DNA of 64,000 nt, taken from positions 248,001 to 312,000 of the forward strand of contig CAWIAX010000004.1 in assembly GCA_963834305.1 (NCBI GenBank), read 5' to 3'. The notes below the pieces were generated by a model that saw only the letters and a list, made by a program, of their open reading frames with translations, ran no database searches and was not told the origin of the DNA. Position 1 is the first letter of the stretch. Every line of letters starts with the position of its first letter. The position numbers and the translations under genes are program-made. Origin of the DNA: JACCXG01 sp963834305 (GTDB taxonomy: Bacteria; Acidobacteriota; Vicinamibacteria; Vicinamibacterales; 2-12-FULL-66-21). Below are positions 47,406 to 56,724 of this stretch, piece after piece.

Positions 47406-48014
47406 TCAGGGCAGCTGCGGGTTGTAGCCGTCGCACGATACCTTCGGGTTCCAGTTCGCGAACGTGCCCTGCGGGTTGTCCTTCCAAGCCCAGACATGGA
47501 GCGTGTAGAACGCCGGCAGCCCGAACCGGTTGGGGTACTCGAACAGGTGGAAGAGCTGACCCATCAGCTCCGGCGCCGCGGCGTTGGTGGCATGCCAGGC
47601 GTCCGACAGCACCAGGAAGTCCGCGGCGACCAGCCGGACGCGCCCATCCGGCAGCGGCTCGTAGACCAGCAGCTCGGGGCGGGTCGGGTCCAGTGCGGGG
47701 TCGAGGACCAGCGGAAAGTTCACGTAGTGCAGCCCCATCGCCCCCTCGTGCGAACCGCTGACGCAGCCAAACTGCAGGACGTACCCTTCGGCCACGGCCA
47801 CCGACACGTCGCGGAACCGGTGGGTGGCTTCGCGGATGGTCTTGACGAGGGCGTTCTCCCGTCCTTTCCGTTCCGGCTCAGCGGCGTGGTGGGCGGGCCC
47901 CGTCGCGGCTTTCTGCGTGTCCTGCGCCAACGTCCCCGTCGTGCCGGCGCCCAGAACCACGAGCGCGCCGGCCAGTGCATACACGAGTCGCCGAGCGAAT
48001 ATTCCGGCCTGCAT
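47406..48014 (-). CDS. Secreted protein of unknown function
   Basis: 202 residues from the ATG at 48014, which has an ideal AGGAGG (48019-48024) 4 bases upstream. Sec signal (VYALAGALVVLGAGTTGTLA, then QDTQ). The mature part has a recognisable conserved C-terminal half that I have no function for: VSVAVAEGYVLQFGCVSGSH, MGLHYVNFPLVLDPALDPTR, PELLVYEPLPDGRVRLVAAD, then GLPAFYTLHVWAWKDNPQGT and ANWNPKVSCDGYNP. Two cysteines could form a disulfide. It is followed by the broken peroxidase gene 32 bases on, so the two may have formed one transcript. Confidence 0.8.
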   Translation of the reverse strand: MQAGIFARRLVYALAGALVVLGAGTTGTLAQDTQKAATGPAHHAAEPERKGRENALVKTIREATHRFRDVSVAVAEGYVLQFGCVSGSHEGAMGLHYVNFPLVLDPALDPTRPELLVYEPLPDGRVRLVAADFLVLSDAWHATNAAAPELMGQLFHLFEYPNRFGLPAFYTLHVWAWKDNPQGTFANWNPKVSCDGYNPQLP

Positions 48015-48205
48015 AGAGCCTCCTGAGGTGCAGGGATCTGTTCCGTCGCCGGCCGGATGGCGAAGAGCGCGCCGTCCGCCGTCATGAACAAGAAGCCGCA
48101 GCCACCGGAAATCCGGCTCACCGCGGCCGGGCCGGAAGCCCGGAATCGCCTCGTGTTCGCGGCCCCGGGGCGGGTTAAGATTCACGCGGGCGGGCGCTCC
48201 ACGCG

Positions 48206-48733
48206 GTGGCGGCGCGCCGAGGCAACCTCCGCATGGACGATCTGTTCCCGCTGGTGTACGACGAGCTCCGGCGCATCGCCGCCCGGGCCATGCGCGGGGA
48301 ACGCCCCGACCACACCCTCTGCACCACGGCGCTGGTCAACGAGGCGTGGCTCGAGCTGTCCAAGCTGACCCGCATCCAGTGGCAGAACCGCTCGCACTTC
48401 CTGGCGATCGCGGCACAGGCGATGCGCCGGGTCCTCATCGACTACGCGGTCGCGCGCCGCCGCCTCAAGCGCGGCGGCGGCGTGATCGTCGAGCCGCTCG
48501 AGACGGACGCGGCGGTGGCGGCGGTGCAGCAGGCCGACGACATGCTGGCGCTCGACGAAGCGCTGCAGCGCCTGACGCAGATGAACGCGCGGCACGGCCG
48601 CATCGTCGAGTGCCGCTTCTTTGGCGGGATGAGCGTCGAGGAGACCGCCGAGGCGCTCGGGGTCTCACCGGCAACGGTGAAGCGGGAATGGGCGCTGGCC
48701 CGCGCCTGGCTGAACCGGGAGCTGCAGCCATGA
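48206..48733 (+). CDS. ECF-type sigma factor (TIGR02999-like, short N-terminus)
   Basis: 175 residues from a GTG at 48206; the ATG at 48233 (MDDLFPLVYDELRRIAARAM) is an alternative. It begins right at sigma region 2 and lacks the usual leading W-x3-GD-x2-AL segment. TALVNEAWLELSKL, FLAIAAQAMRRVLIDYAVAR and sigma-4 (RIVECRFFGGMSVEETAEAL, VSPATVKREWALARAWLNRE) are all present. The stop overlaps by 4 bases (ATGA) the start of a giant kinase, a tighter version of the pairing at 36.7-39.9 kb. Confidence 0.9.
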   Translation: MAARRGNLRMDDLFPLVYDELRRIAARAMRGERPDHTLCTTALVNEAWLELSKLTRIQWQNRSHFLAIAAQAMRRVLIDYAVARRRLKRGGGVIVEPLETDAAVAAVQQADDMLALDEALQRLTQMNARHGRIVECRFFGGMSVEETAEALGVSPATVKREWALARAWLNRELQP

Positions 48734-51700
48734 CCGCAGGCTCCGGCACGCCTCCGGCGGACTCCGGCACGCCGCCGCCGGGCTCCGGCCGGCCGACCGG
48801 TCTGCCATCCGAACGCTGGCGGCGGGTGGAGCAGGTGTTCGCCGCGGCCCTCGGTTGCGACGCGGGCACGCTGCCGGCGGTGCTCGATCGCGCGTGCGGC
48901 GGCGATGCCGAGCTGCGCCGCGAAGTGGAGTCGCTGCTCGAGGCGCACACCGCGTCCGGGCCGATCGACCGGCTGGGCGGTGAGGTCGCCGCGGCGATCG
49001 CGGGCGCGCGCGCCGCCGCGCTCGGGTGGGAAGGACGCACCGTCGAGCAATACCGGATCCTCGAAGCCCTCGGATCCGGAGGCATGGGGGTGGTCTACCG
49101 GGCGCTCGACGAGCGGCTTGGCCGTCACGTGGCCCTCAAGGTCCTGCCGCCGCACCTCGGGGCGAGGCCCGATGCCAAGCGCCGTTTCCTACATGAGGCG
49201 CGTGCGGCGGCAACGCTCGATCATCCGGGCATCTGCGCGGTCTACGAGGTCGCCGAGACTGCCGAGGGGCAGCTGTTCATCGCGATGCCGCTCTACCACG
49301 GCGAGACGCTGCAGGCGCGGCTCCTGCGCGGGCCCCTGCCATGCGGCGACGCGGTGCCGCTCGTGCTGCTGATTGCCGCCGCGCTGCATCACGCCCACGC
49401 GCACGGCATCGTCCACCGCGACGTCAAGCCGTCGAACGTGATGCTGCTGCCGGACGGCGGCGTGAAGATCCTCGACTTCGGCGTGGCCAAGGTCCAGGAC
49501 GTCACGCTCACCGATGGCGGCGTCGTACCCGGCACGGCGGCGTACATGAGCCCCGAACAGGCGGCCGGCCGCGAGGTGGATCACCGCACGGACGTCTGGT
49601 CGCTCGGCGTGGTCCTCTACGAAGCGCTGGCCGGAGCCCGGCCGTTCCAGGGGGACAGCCACCAGGCGCTGCTCGACGCCATCCTCACGCGCGATCCCGA
49701 GCCCGTAAGTGCGTGGCGCGCCGACCTGCCGGCCGTGCTCGACGATGTCCTGAGCCGGGCGCTGGCCAGGCGCCGCGACGACCGCTACGCCTCGATGGCC
49801 GCGATGGCGGCTGATCTTGCCGGCCTTGCCGGACCCTCCGGCTCCGCGCGGCGGCCCGCCGGTTCGCCGGCAGCGCGCCGGGCGCCGCGGACCGACGACG
49901 CCACGGCGATCGCGGCGGTCGCGGAACGCCGCTGGGCGGCGGTGGTCGTGCACACGGTGTCCAACTTCAGCGCGCTGGTGGAACGGCTGTCGCCGGTCGA
50001 TCTCGAAGCGCGGCTGGACGAGCTGCACAGGGCGGCAGCGGAAGTCGCCCACCGGCACGGCGGCATCGTCAATCAGGCGGAGGGAGACGAGATCGTCTCG
50101 TTGTTCGGCGTCCCGGTCGCCCACGAAGACGACGATCTCCGGGCGGTGCGCGCCGCGCTCGCGCTGCGCGATCGGATGCGCGAGATGGCGGCTGCGGCCA
50201 ATCGTCCCGCCGGCGACGGGATCCAGGTGCAGTGCGGCGTCCACGTCGGCCTGCTGGTGGCCCGGCGACTCGGTGACGGGGCGCAGCGGTACGCGGTGAG
50301 CGGCCCGCCGGCACAGGTGGCGGCACGGCTCGCCGCGCTGGCCGAGGCCGATCAGGTGTTCATCAGCCCTGAATGTCAGCGCCTCGTCGCCCAGTTCGTC
50401 GAGTCGCAGCCGTGTCCGCCACTGACCATCACGGCGGGCGGCGGGACGGTGTCGCCGTCTCGGGTCGTGGCCGAGTCGGGCCCGCAGACGCGGCTCCAGG
50501 CGGCCGAGCGCGCCGCCCTGACGCCGTTCACCGGTCGCGACGCAGAACTGGCCACGCTGCAGGGACAGCTGCGCCAGGCGCGCGCCGGACAGGGCCGCGT
50601 GACCATCGTGGTTGGCGAGGCGGGCGCGGGCAAGAGCCGGCTGCTCTACGAGCTCGTCCAGCGGGTCGGCGGTGAGGGGGTGCTGATCCTGCGCGGCCGT
50701 TGCCGCCCCCCGGGCCGGATGGCGCCCTACGTACCGTTCGTCGAGATGCTGCACGGCGCGCTGTCGCTCAGCGGACGGGAGGTCCAGGAGAACCCCGCCG
50801 CCGAGGTCGCGGCCAGGGCCCGCGCCATCGATGCCGCGCTCGACCCGTTCGTGCCGCTCTATCTGCACCTGCTCTCGATCCCGAGCGATGCCTTCCCGCT
50901 GCCCCGGCACCTGCACGGCGAGCATCTGCGCGCCGCCCTGGCGGAGGCGCTCACCGCCATGTTCGTCGCCCTGGCGCGGCGGTCCACCATCGTCGTGCTC
51001 CTGGAAGACTGGCACTGGGCCGACGAGGGGTCGCGCGATGCGCTGCGCCGGCTGCTCGAGATGGTCGATGCCCATGCCCTGATGGCCGTCGTTACCAGCC
51101 GGCCCGAGCCTGGCGCGCTGGCCGGCTGCGCCGAGACCGCGGCGCGCATCCAGCTCGCCCCGCTCGCCTCCGACGCCTCGGCGGCCATCATGCGGGCCGT
51201 GCTGCAGGTCGATCGGGTCTCCGACGCGCTGGCCGCGCGCGTGCACGAGCGGACCGGCGGGAACCCGTTCTTTCTCGAGCAGGTGTGCCGCACGCTGCTC
51301 GAGGAGCAGGTGGTGACGACCCAGGGAGGCGAGGCGGTGGCCGCGAGCGGCGTCGAAGTGCTGCGGCTGCCCGACACGGTGCAGGCGGTCATCCGCGCCC
51401 GGCTCGATCGCCTCGACCGGGATGCGCGGGACGTGTTGCGCGTGGCCGCGGTGATCGGCCGGGAATTCGGGCGTGGGCTGCTGGGCGAGGTGCTGGGGCC
51501 GGACGTCGATCCGTCGGACACGCTCGAGCGGCTCACAGGCTCCGGGCTGATCCAGCAGACGGCCGTCCTGCCCGAGCCGTCCTACCGGTTCCGGCACGTC
51601 CTGACGCAGGAGGTGGCCTACGACAGCCTGCTCGAACGGCAGCGGCGCTCGCTGCACGACGTGGTCGGACGCGCCATCGAGCGCTGCCACGGCAGCCGGG

Positions 51701-53496
51701 AAGCGGACCAGGCGCCGCTGCTCGCCCATCATTTCGCGCAGGCTGAAGCGTGGCGCGAGGCGGTCGATTACGGCCTCCGCGCGGCGGCGCGGGCCGCGTC
51801 GCTGACACAGTTCACCGACGCCTTGACCACCCTGGAGCGCGTGCGCGGGTGGATCGCGCACCTGCCCGACGCCGGCACCCGCAGCGATGCGCTCGTCGAG
51901 CTGCTGCTGCACCAGGAGCGGCTGTGCGAAACCCTCGGCCTGCGCGGCCGGCAGCAGCAGCTGGTCGAAGAGCTCATTGCGCTGCTGGCGCCACGTGGCG
52001 CCTCCACCAGCCTGGCCCAGGCCTACTTGCGCCAGGGGGACGTTGCCACGCTCCTCAAGCGCTTCGACGCGGCGGAGCGCACGCTCAGCACCGCGCTCCG
52101 GCTCAGCCGCGAGCTCGGCGAGGCCGCGCTCGAGAGCAATGCGCTCCGCAGCATGGGCCTGCTGCGCTGGCATCAGGGGCGGCACGCGGATGCGCTGGCC
52201 ATCGCCAGGAGCGCGCTCGCCATTGCGCGGGCCTCCGGCGACGACCTGATGGCCGCCGGCGACCTCGTGAACATCGGGATCGTGCTGCGGGGCATGGGAG
52301 ACTTCACTGGCGCGTTGACCAGCATCGAAGCGGCGCTGGCGATTCCCGCGCTCGGGCGGAATCCGTCGAAGCTGCTCTACGGCCTGCACAACCTGGCCAA
52401 CGTCCATCGCTCACTTGGCGATCTGGACCGCGCGCTCGTCTGCCTCCACCGGTGCGACGAGATTGCCCAGGCCAACCTCCTGCCCATTCCCCGTTCCTTC
52501 CACCTCACGTCGCTGGCACACGTCTATCTTCAGCAGGGACGCATCGAAGACGCGCTGCGCACCTACCGCCAGGCGGTTGAGTTGAGCCAGCGCGCCCGCC
52601 ACGCCGACGGCGAGTCGCAGTCCCTGCGGGCGCTCGGGGACGTCCTGTTCGGGCTCGGCAGGGACGCCGAAGCGCTGCCCTGCGTCCGGCAGGCGGCGCG
52701 GCTGTTCGCGCAGCTCGAAGACCGCGAGGCCGAGGCCGAGATGACGGGGCGCGCCGCGGTGATCCTGGAGCGCCTGAGGCTGCCGGCCGAGGCGGCGGAC
52801 GCCTGGCAGGCGGTGGCGTCCCTGCGCCGCGCGCTCGGCGACGCCAGGGGAGAGCTCGATGCGCTCGAGGGGCTGGCGCGGACCGCGCGCGCACGCGCCG
52901 CGTCGCCGCAGGATGCGGTCCCCGGGTTCCGGGCGGCGCTGGCGCTGGCCACGACGCTGGGAGACCGGAATCGCGAGGTGGCGCTGCACAACACGATCGG
53001 GATCCTGGAATGGGAGAGCGGGCGATACCCCGAGGCGCTCCGCCACTACGAGGCGGCACTGGTGCTGGTGCGGGAGCAGGGGGACCGCGTGCACGAAGGC
53101 CTGCTGCTCAACAGCCTCGGGGTGACGCTGAGCCGGCTGCACCGGCACGAAGAGGCGCGTACCGCGCTCGAGGAGAGCCTCGCGCTCAGCCGGGAGCGCG
53201 GCGAGCGGCTGCTCGAGGCGCACGCGCTGGCGGCCCTCGGTGATGTGTGGCGTGCCCGGGGCCGTGGCGAATCGGCGGCGGCGTGCTACGAACAGTCGCT
53301 CGCCTTCCGCCGCACCCTCGGCGATCGCCGTGGTGAAGGGTGGATGCTGCTGCGGCTCGCGGAAACGCGCGCCGCCAGCGGCGACGCGCCGGCGGCGCGT
53401 CAGCAGGCGGCCGCGGCCGTCACGATCGCCGAGGCGATTGGCGATATCGGGCTGCGGGCGGCGTGCGCCGGGATCTCCGGTCCAGGCAAGATCTGA
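48730..53496 (+). CDS. Kinase/cyclase-like/ATPase/TPR multidomain signalling protein
   Basis: 1588 residues from the ATG at 48730 overlapping the sigma stop; the frame stays open upstream to 48346 without similarity. N-terminal helical module (WRRVEQVFAAALGCDAGTLP). Hanks kinase about 108-370: GSGGMGVVYRALD, Lys137, HRDVKPSN at 229-236, DFG at 249-251, YMSPEQ. Class III cyclase-like domain about 398-575, with GGIVNQAEGDEIVSLFG kept, but where active cyclases have a metal-binding Asp (FADxxGF) it reads VVHTVSNFSALVERL. AAA_16-type ATPase: Walker A GEAGAGKS near 631, Walker B IVVLLEDWHWADE near 755. TPR repeats about 1050-1560. No membrane helix. A soluble integrator probably acting on the coupled sigma factor. 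Confidence 0.93.
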   Translation: MTAGSGTPPADSGTPPPGSGRPTGLPSERWRRVEQVFAAALGCDAGTLPAVLDRACGGDAELRREVESLLEAHTASGPIDRLGGEVAAAIAGARAAALGWEGRTVEQYRILEALGSGGMGVVYRALDERLGRHVALKVLPPHLGARPDAKRRFLHEARAAATLDHPGICAVYEVAETAEGQLFIAMPLYHGETLQARLLRGPLPCGDAVPLVLLIAAALHHAHAHGIVHRDVKPSNVMLLPDGGVKILDFGVAKVQDVTLTDGGVVPGTAAYMSPEQAAGREVDHRTDVWSLGVVLYEALAGARPFQGDSHQALLDAILTRDPEPVSAWRADLPAVLDDVLSRALARRRDDRYASMAAMAADLAGLAGPSGSARRPAGSPAARRAPRTDDATAIAAVAERRWAAVVVHTVSNFSALVERLSPVDLEARLDELHRAAAEVAHRHGGIVNQAEGDEIVSLFGVPVAHEDDDLRAVRAALALRDRMREMAAAANRPAGDGIQVQCGVHVGLLVARRLGDGAQRYAVSGPPAQVAARLAALAEADQVFISPECQRLVAQFVESQPCPPLTITAGGGTVSPSRVVAESGPQTRLQAAERAALTPFTGRDAELATLQGQLRQARAGQGRVTIVVGEAGAGKSRLLYELVQRVGGEGVLILRGRCRPPGRMAPYVPFVEMLHGALSLSGREVQENPAAEVAARARAIDAALDPFVPLYLHLLSIPSDAFPLPRHLHGEHLRAALAEALTAMFVALARRSTIVVLLEDWHWADEGSRDALRRLLEMVDAHALMAVVTSRPEPGALAGCAETAARIQLAPLASDASAAIMRAVLQVDRVSDALAARVHERTGGNPFFLEQVCRTLLEEQVVTTQGGEAVAASGVEVLRLPDTVQAVIRARLDRLDRDARDVLRVAAVIGREFGRGLLGEVLGPDVDPSDTLERLTGSGLIQQTAVLPEPSYRFRHVLTQEVAYDSLLERQRRSLHDVVGRAIERCHGSREADQAPLLAHHFAQAEAWREAVDYGLRAAARAASLTQFTDALTTLERVRGWIAHLPDAGTRSDALVELLLHQERLCETLGLRGRQQQLVEELIALLAPRGASTSLAQAYLRQGDVATLLKRFDAAERTLSTALRLSRELGEAALESNALRSMGLLRWHQGRHADALAIARSALAIARASGDDLMAAGDLVNIGIVLRGMGDFTGALTSIEAALAIPALGRNPSKLLYGLHNLANVHRSLGDLDRALVCLHRCDEIAQANLLPIPRSFHLTSLAHVYLQQGRIEDALRTYRQAVELSQRARHADGESQSLRALGDVLFGLGRDAEALPCVRQAARLFAQLEDREAEAEMTGRAAVILERLRLPAEAADAWQAVASLRRALGDARGELDALEGLARTARARAASPQDAVPGFRAALALATTLGDRNREVALHNTIGILEWESGRYPEALRHYEAALVLVREQGDRVHEGLLLNSLGVTLSRLHRHEEARTALEESLALSRERGERLLEAHALAALGDVWRARGRGESAAACYEQSLAFRRTLGDRRGEGWMLLRLAETRAASGDAPAARQQAAAAVTIAEAIGDIGLRAACAGISGPGKI

Positions 53497-53543
53497 AGCG
53501 CGAGGCCTCGCGCGGGGGCGAACGAAAACGGAAAGGAACTCCG

Positions 53544-53810
53544 ATGCCACGCTATCTGATCGAACGGTCGGTCCCGGGCCTGTCGCGGGACGAGCTGGAG
53601 GCCGCCAGCCGGCGCTCCGTCGAGGTGCTCGCGGGCATGCCGGACGTGCGCTGGATCCGCAGCTACGTCTCGGACGCCGAAGGGAAGATCTACTGCGAAT
53701 ACGATGCGCCCAGCGTCGCAGCGGTGCACGAGCACGCCCGGCGGGCCGGCCTGCCGGTGGACCGGGTGACCGAGGTGGCGCTGGAGATCAGCCCGGCGAT
53801 GTTCGTGTAG
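53544..53810 (+). CDS. DUF4242 (SCO4226-like) small protein
   Basis: 88 residues from the ATG at 53544, with GGAAAGGA just upstream. The sequence MPRYLIERSVPGLSRDELEA ... DVRWIRSYVSDAEGKIYCEY and DAPSVAAVHEHARRAGLPVD is typical of the DUF4242 ferredoxin-like dimer family; one member (SCO4226) binds nickel. Function otherwise unknown. It is 47 bases behind the giant kinase gene and 15 bases from the convergent acyl-CoA dehydrogenase stop. Confidence 0.88.
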   Translation: MPRYLIERSVPGLSRDELEAASRRSVEVLAGMPDVRWIRSYVSDAEGKIYCEYDAPSVAAVHEHARRAGLPVDRVTEVALEISPAMFV

Positions 53811-53825
53811 CGCCGGGCTGCCGCC

Positions 53826-55046
53826 TCATCCCCATCGCGGCGTCTCGTCGGGGCTGATCCCGAGGAGCGTCTTCGCCATGATCTCGTGCGCCAGCATCGA
53901 GTTGGCGGGGTGGATGCGGCCGAGACGCGCGTCGCGGAACAGCTGTTCGAACGGCCCCTTCCGGAAGATCCCGAACCCGCCGGCCAGGTCGAGCGCCTGA
54001 TCGACGATCCGCCACGCGTCTTCGACCGCGTGGTACTTCGCGGCGAAGATCTTCGCCGGCCACGCCGCCCCATGGTTCACGCCGCCTGACCAGTCAGTGG
54101 CAATCCGTTCGAGATGCGGCTCGATCCCTTCGAGCGCCAGGCCCATGGCCGCCACCCGGTGCTGCACTTCGGGATGGTAGGCCATCGTCCGCGACACGGC
54201 GATCGAGCGCTTGCTCTTGACCGACTCGATGGTGAGGTCGAGCGCCCGGCGGGCGAGCGCGTAATAGATGTTGCCGAACCCCAGCAGTGCCCAGGCGAAA
54301 ACGCCGAGCACGAACGCGTCGATGCCGGCCGCCCCGGCGGGCACGACGCGGGCGACATACCGGTCGGGCACCACGACGCCCTCGAGGATGGTGTCGTCGC
54401 TGCGCGTGGCGCGCATGCCGAGCACGTCCCATGTCTCCTCCACCCGGTACCCGGCAGCCTCGCGCGGCATGAACGCGTGGACGATCGCCGGCCGCGCGGG
54501 ATCGCTGGTGTCCATGCCGTGGATGCCGAGATACGTCCACACCGGGCTCAGGCTGCCGAACGACTTGCGCCCGGTGAAGCGGTAGCCGCCGTCCACGCGT
54601 TCGGCCGTCGTGGTCGAGAGCAGCACCGGGATGTCGTTGCCGCTCTCCGCGTGGCCGGCCGCGAAGACCTGGCCGTGCGCCGCCTCCTGCAGCAGCCACG
54701 CCAGCGACGTGTCGCCGGCGCGCCACAGGTCCGCGGCCACCCCGGTCCAGTAGAGGTGCATGTTGATCGCCAGCGCGGTCGGTGCGGCATGGTAGGCGAG
54801 GCGGCGCTGTTCGCGGACGACCTCGGCAAGCGTGAAGCCGAAGCCTCCGAGCTCCGCCGGCACCGCGAGCCGCAGGTAGCCCGCCTCGCGAAGCTCCTGG
54901 AAGTCCTCTGAGAAGAAGGCGTTCTGCTCGTCGTAGCGACGGGCCCTGGCCTCGAAGCCGGCCAGCATCTGGCTGGTCAGCAGCGATTCACGAGTGGTGA
55001 TCCCGGGTGGTTGCTCTAAGCTGTCTGGCCTGACAGTGGTGGTCAT
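53826..55046 (-). CDS. Acyl-CoA dehydrogenase family protein
   Basis: 406 residues from the ATG at 55046 (MTTTVRPDSLEQPPGITTRE), with AGGAGG about 8 bases upstream on the minus strand. N-terminal helical domain (FFSEDFQELREAGYLRLAVP, AELGGFGFTLAEVVREQRRL), central beta domain (GQVFAAGHAESGNDIPVLLS, GGYRFTGRKSFGSLSPVWTY), and C-terminal helices (FGNIYYALARRALDLTIESV, LDLAGGFGIFRKGPFEQLFR). It is expected to use FAD to dehydrogenate acyl-CoA or to act as a related flavin monooxygenase/reductase; the substrate is not clear. No neighbouring beta-oxidation genes. Confidence 0.92.
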   Translation of the reverse strand: MTTTVRPDSLEQPPGITTRESLLTSQMLAGFEARARRYDEQNAFFSEDFQELREAGYLRLAVPAELGGFGFTLAEVVREQRRLAYHAAPTALAINMHLYWTGVAADLWRAGDTSLAWLLQEAAHGQVFAAGHAESGNDIPVLLSTTTAERVDGGYRFTGRKSFGSLSPVWTYLGIHGMDTSDPARPAIVHAFMPREAAGYRVEETWDVLGMRATRSDDTILEGVVVPDRYVARVVPAGAAGIDAFVLGVFAWALLGFGNIYYALARRALDLTIESVKSKRSIAVSRTMAYHPEVQHRVAAMGLALEGIEPHLERIATDWSGGVNHGAAWPAKIFAAKYHAVEDAWRIVDQALDLAGGFGIFRKGPFEQLFRDARLGRIHPANSMLAHEIMAKTLLGISPDETPRWG

Positions 55047-55092
55047 GGAAGGGCCTCCTCGTAGAGTTAGGCTACACCTGAGAAAGCCACGA

Positions 55093-56724
55093 ATGAATCC
55101 AGAACGGCTCAATCCTCCGCTTTCCACCCACGCGGCGACGCCGCAGGCGAGAGCCGGCTGGGCCATGCGGCTCGTGCCGGGCGCCGGATGGGTCTGGCTC
55201 CTCGGGCTGGCCATTCTTGGATTGGCAGGCTTCGGCGTCAGGCGGCATCACTTCGAGACAGCCGGGCTGGTGTTTGGCGCCGGGATCGCGGTGATTGCCT
55301 GGATGGCTCGCCGGCCTGACGGGAGCGGGCGTGATCAAAGCAGCGCCCCATGGTGCGTCGTCAATGTGCCCATGCTGGCCGCGCTGCTGGCATTCGGGTG
55401 GTCGATGGCGCTCGGCCCGTTGTCCGACGATTTCGTGCTGCGCCGGTGGGCCGCCGCCGGCGAGTGGACGCCCGGGGCGTGGGCCTACCTCCGGCCCCTG
55501 CCACTGGGCCTCTGGCACGGAATGACCGCGGCCGGGGGTGACTGGCGGGCGCTGCACGCGGTGAACGTCCTGGTGCACGCGGTCAACAGCGGGCTCGTCG
55601 CCAGCCTCAGCGCGTCCTGGCTCGGCGCGCGCGCCGGCCTCGCCGCCGGGCTGGTCTTCGCATTGTTCCCGGCCAGCACAGAGGCAGTGGCGTGGACGTC
55701 CGGCATCTTCGATCTGCTCGCCACCATGTTCGTGCTGCTCGCTGTGACGATCTGGCGGCGCGGTCGCCCGTCCGCGGGCTGGACGGCGGCGTTCGTCCTG
55801 TGCTGCGTTGCCGGGTTGCTGTCGAAGGAATCGGCCGTGGCGGCCCCGGCGCTGATTGTGCTGATCACGGCCGCCTCGGCGCGAGGGTGGGCCGGGGCGC
55901 GCCGGCACCTGCTGCCGGCAGCCCTTGCGCTGGCCATCGCTGCCGGCTTCTTCGTGATCCGGGGGCTGTCGTCGAACGCGCTTGCCGGCCACCTCGCGCA
56001 CCTGCCGTCTGGCCGGCGCGAGTGGAAGGATCTGCTGGTACGGCCGTTCGCGGGCGTGGCGGTGCCGATGCGGACCGACAGCGGGATCGGGCCAGAGGCG
56101 TACCTCGCTGGCCTGCTCGTGCTCCTCCTGGTGGGGATGGCCCTCTTCCGGCTGCACCGGGCAGGCTCGAAGGCCGCCGTGCCCGACGGGGAAGGGTGGC
56201 GCGGGGCGGTGTTCGTGGCTGGCGCCGGGTGGGTGCTGGTGAGCGCGCTGCCGCTCCTCATGCAGTTCTACGTGTCGCCGACGCTGGAGGGGAGCCGGTA
56301 TCTGTACCTGCCGGCGGCCGGCTTTGCCCTGGCGATCTCGAGCGCCTTTGCCGGCAGCCGCTTCACCCGGCTCGACGTGGTCAGCGCCATGCTGCTGGCT
56401 GGCCTGCTCGGCATCTATGCCGTTCGCCTGCAGGAGGAGCGGCGGACCTGGCTGGAAGCGGCACGCACCCGGGATGCTGTCCTTACCGACGCCGCCAGGG
56501 CCGTCCGGGCGGTCCCCTGTCGTGGCCTGACCATCCTGGACGCTCCCGACAACGTCAACGGCGCCTTCGTGTTTCGCGAGGGGCTGCGCGAGGCGCTGGA
56601 CGGGCTGCCGCTCGATCCCGCCGGTGCCGCCTGCGTCCACCGCTGGAACGGATCGGCGCTGGTCAGAATCCCATCTGCAGCCGGCCAAGCGCTGTCAGAT
56701 CCTGCTCCGTGGCGCGCCCCGTGA
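55093..56724 (+). CDS. GT-C fold membrane glycosyltransferase-like protein
   Basis: 543 residues from the ATG at 55093 (MNPERLNPPLSTHAATPQAR). Around ten membrane segments. After the second comes a loop LGPLSDDFVLRRWAAAGEWT with the acidic pair found in GT-C enzymes that use lipid-linked sugar donors, then VNVLVHAVNSGLVASLSASW, TEAVAWTSGIFDLLATMFVL and CVAGLLSKESAVAAPALIVL, patterns shared with protein O-mannosyltransferase/TMTC-like bacterial proteins. It probably transfers a sugar to protein or polymer on the periplasmic side; acceptor unknown. Its last 62 bases overlap the 3' end of the convergent DUF1479 gene. Confidence 0.85.
   Translation: MNPERLNPPLSTHAATPQARAGWAMRLVPGAGWVWLLGLAILGLAGFGVRRHHFETAGLVFGAGIAVIAWMARRPDGSGRDQSSAPWCVVNVPMLAALLAFGWSMALGPLSDDFVLRRWAAAGEWTPGAWAYLRPLPLGLWHGMTAAGGDWRALHAVNVLVHAVNSGLVASLSASWLGARAGLAAGLVFALFPASTEAVAWTSGIFDLLATMFVLLAVTIWRRGRPSAGWTAAFVLCCVAGLLSKESAVAAPALIVLITAASARGWAGARRHLLPAALALAIAAGFFVIRGLSSNALAGHLAHLPSGRREWKDLLVRPFAGVAVPMRTDSGIGPEAYLAGLLVLLLVGMALFRLHRAGSKAAVPDGEGWRGAVFVAGAGWVLVSALPLLMQFYVSPTLEGSRYLYLPAAGFALAISSAFAGSRFTRLDVVSAMLLAGLLGIYAVRLQEERRTWLEAARTRDAVLTDAARAVRAVPCRGLTILDAPDNVNGAFVFREGLREALDGLPLDPAGAACVHRWNGSALVRIPSAAGQALSDPAPWRAP

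Noticed and set aside
48346..48729. N-terminal extension of the giant kinase frame
   Set aside because: It lies in the wrong frame of the sigma factor gene; the ATG at 48730 overlaps the sigma stop in the usual ATGA manner.
49189..52407. 1072-residue open frame on the minus strand
   Set aside because: It is the antisense shadow of the kinase/ATPase/TPR gene; long antisense frames are expected at this GC content, and it shows no domain pattern.
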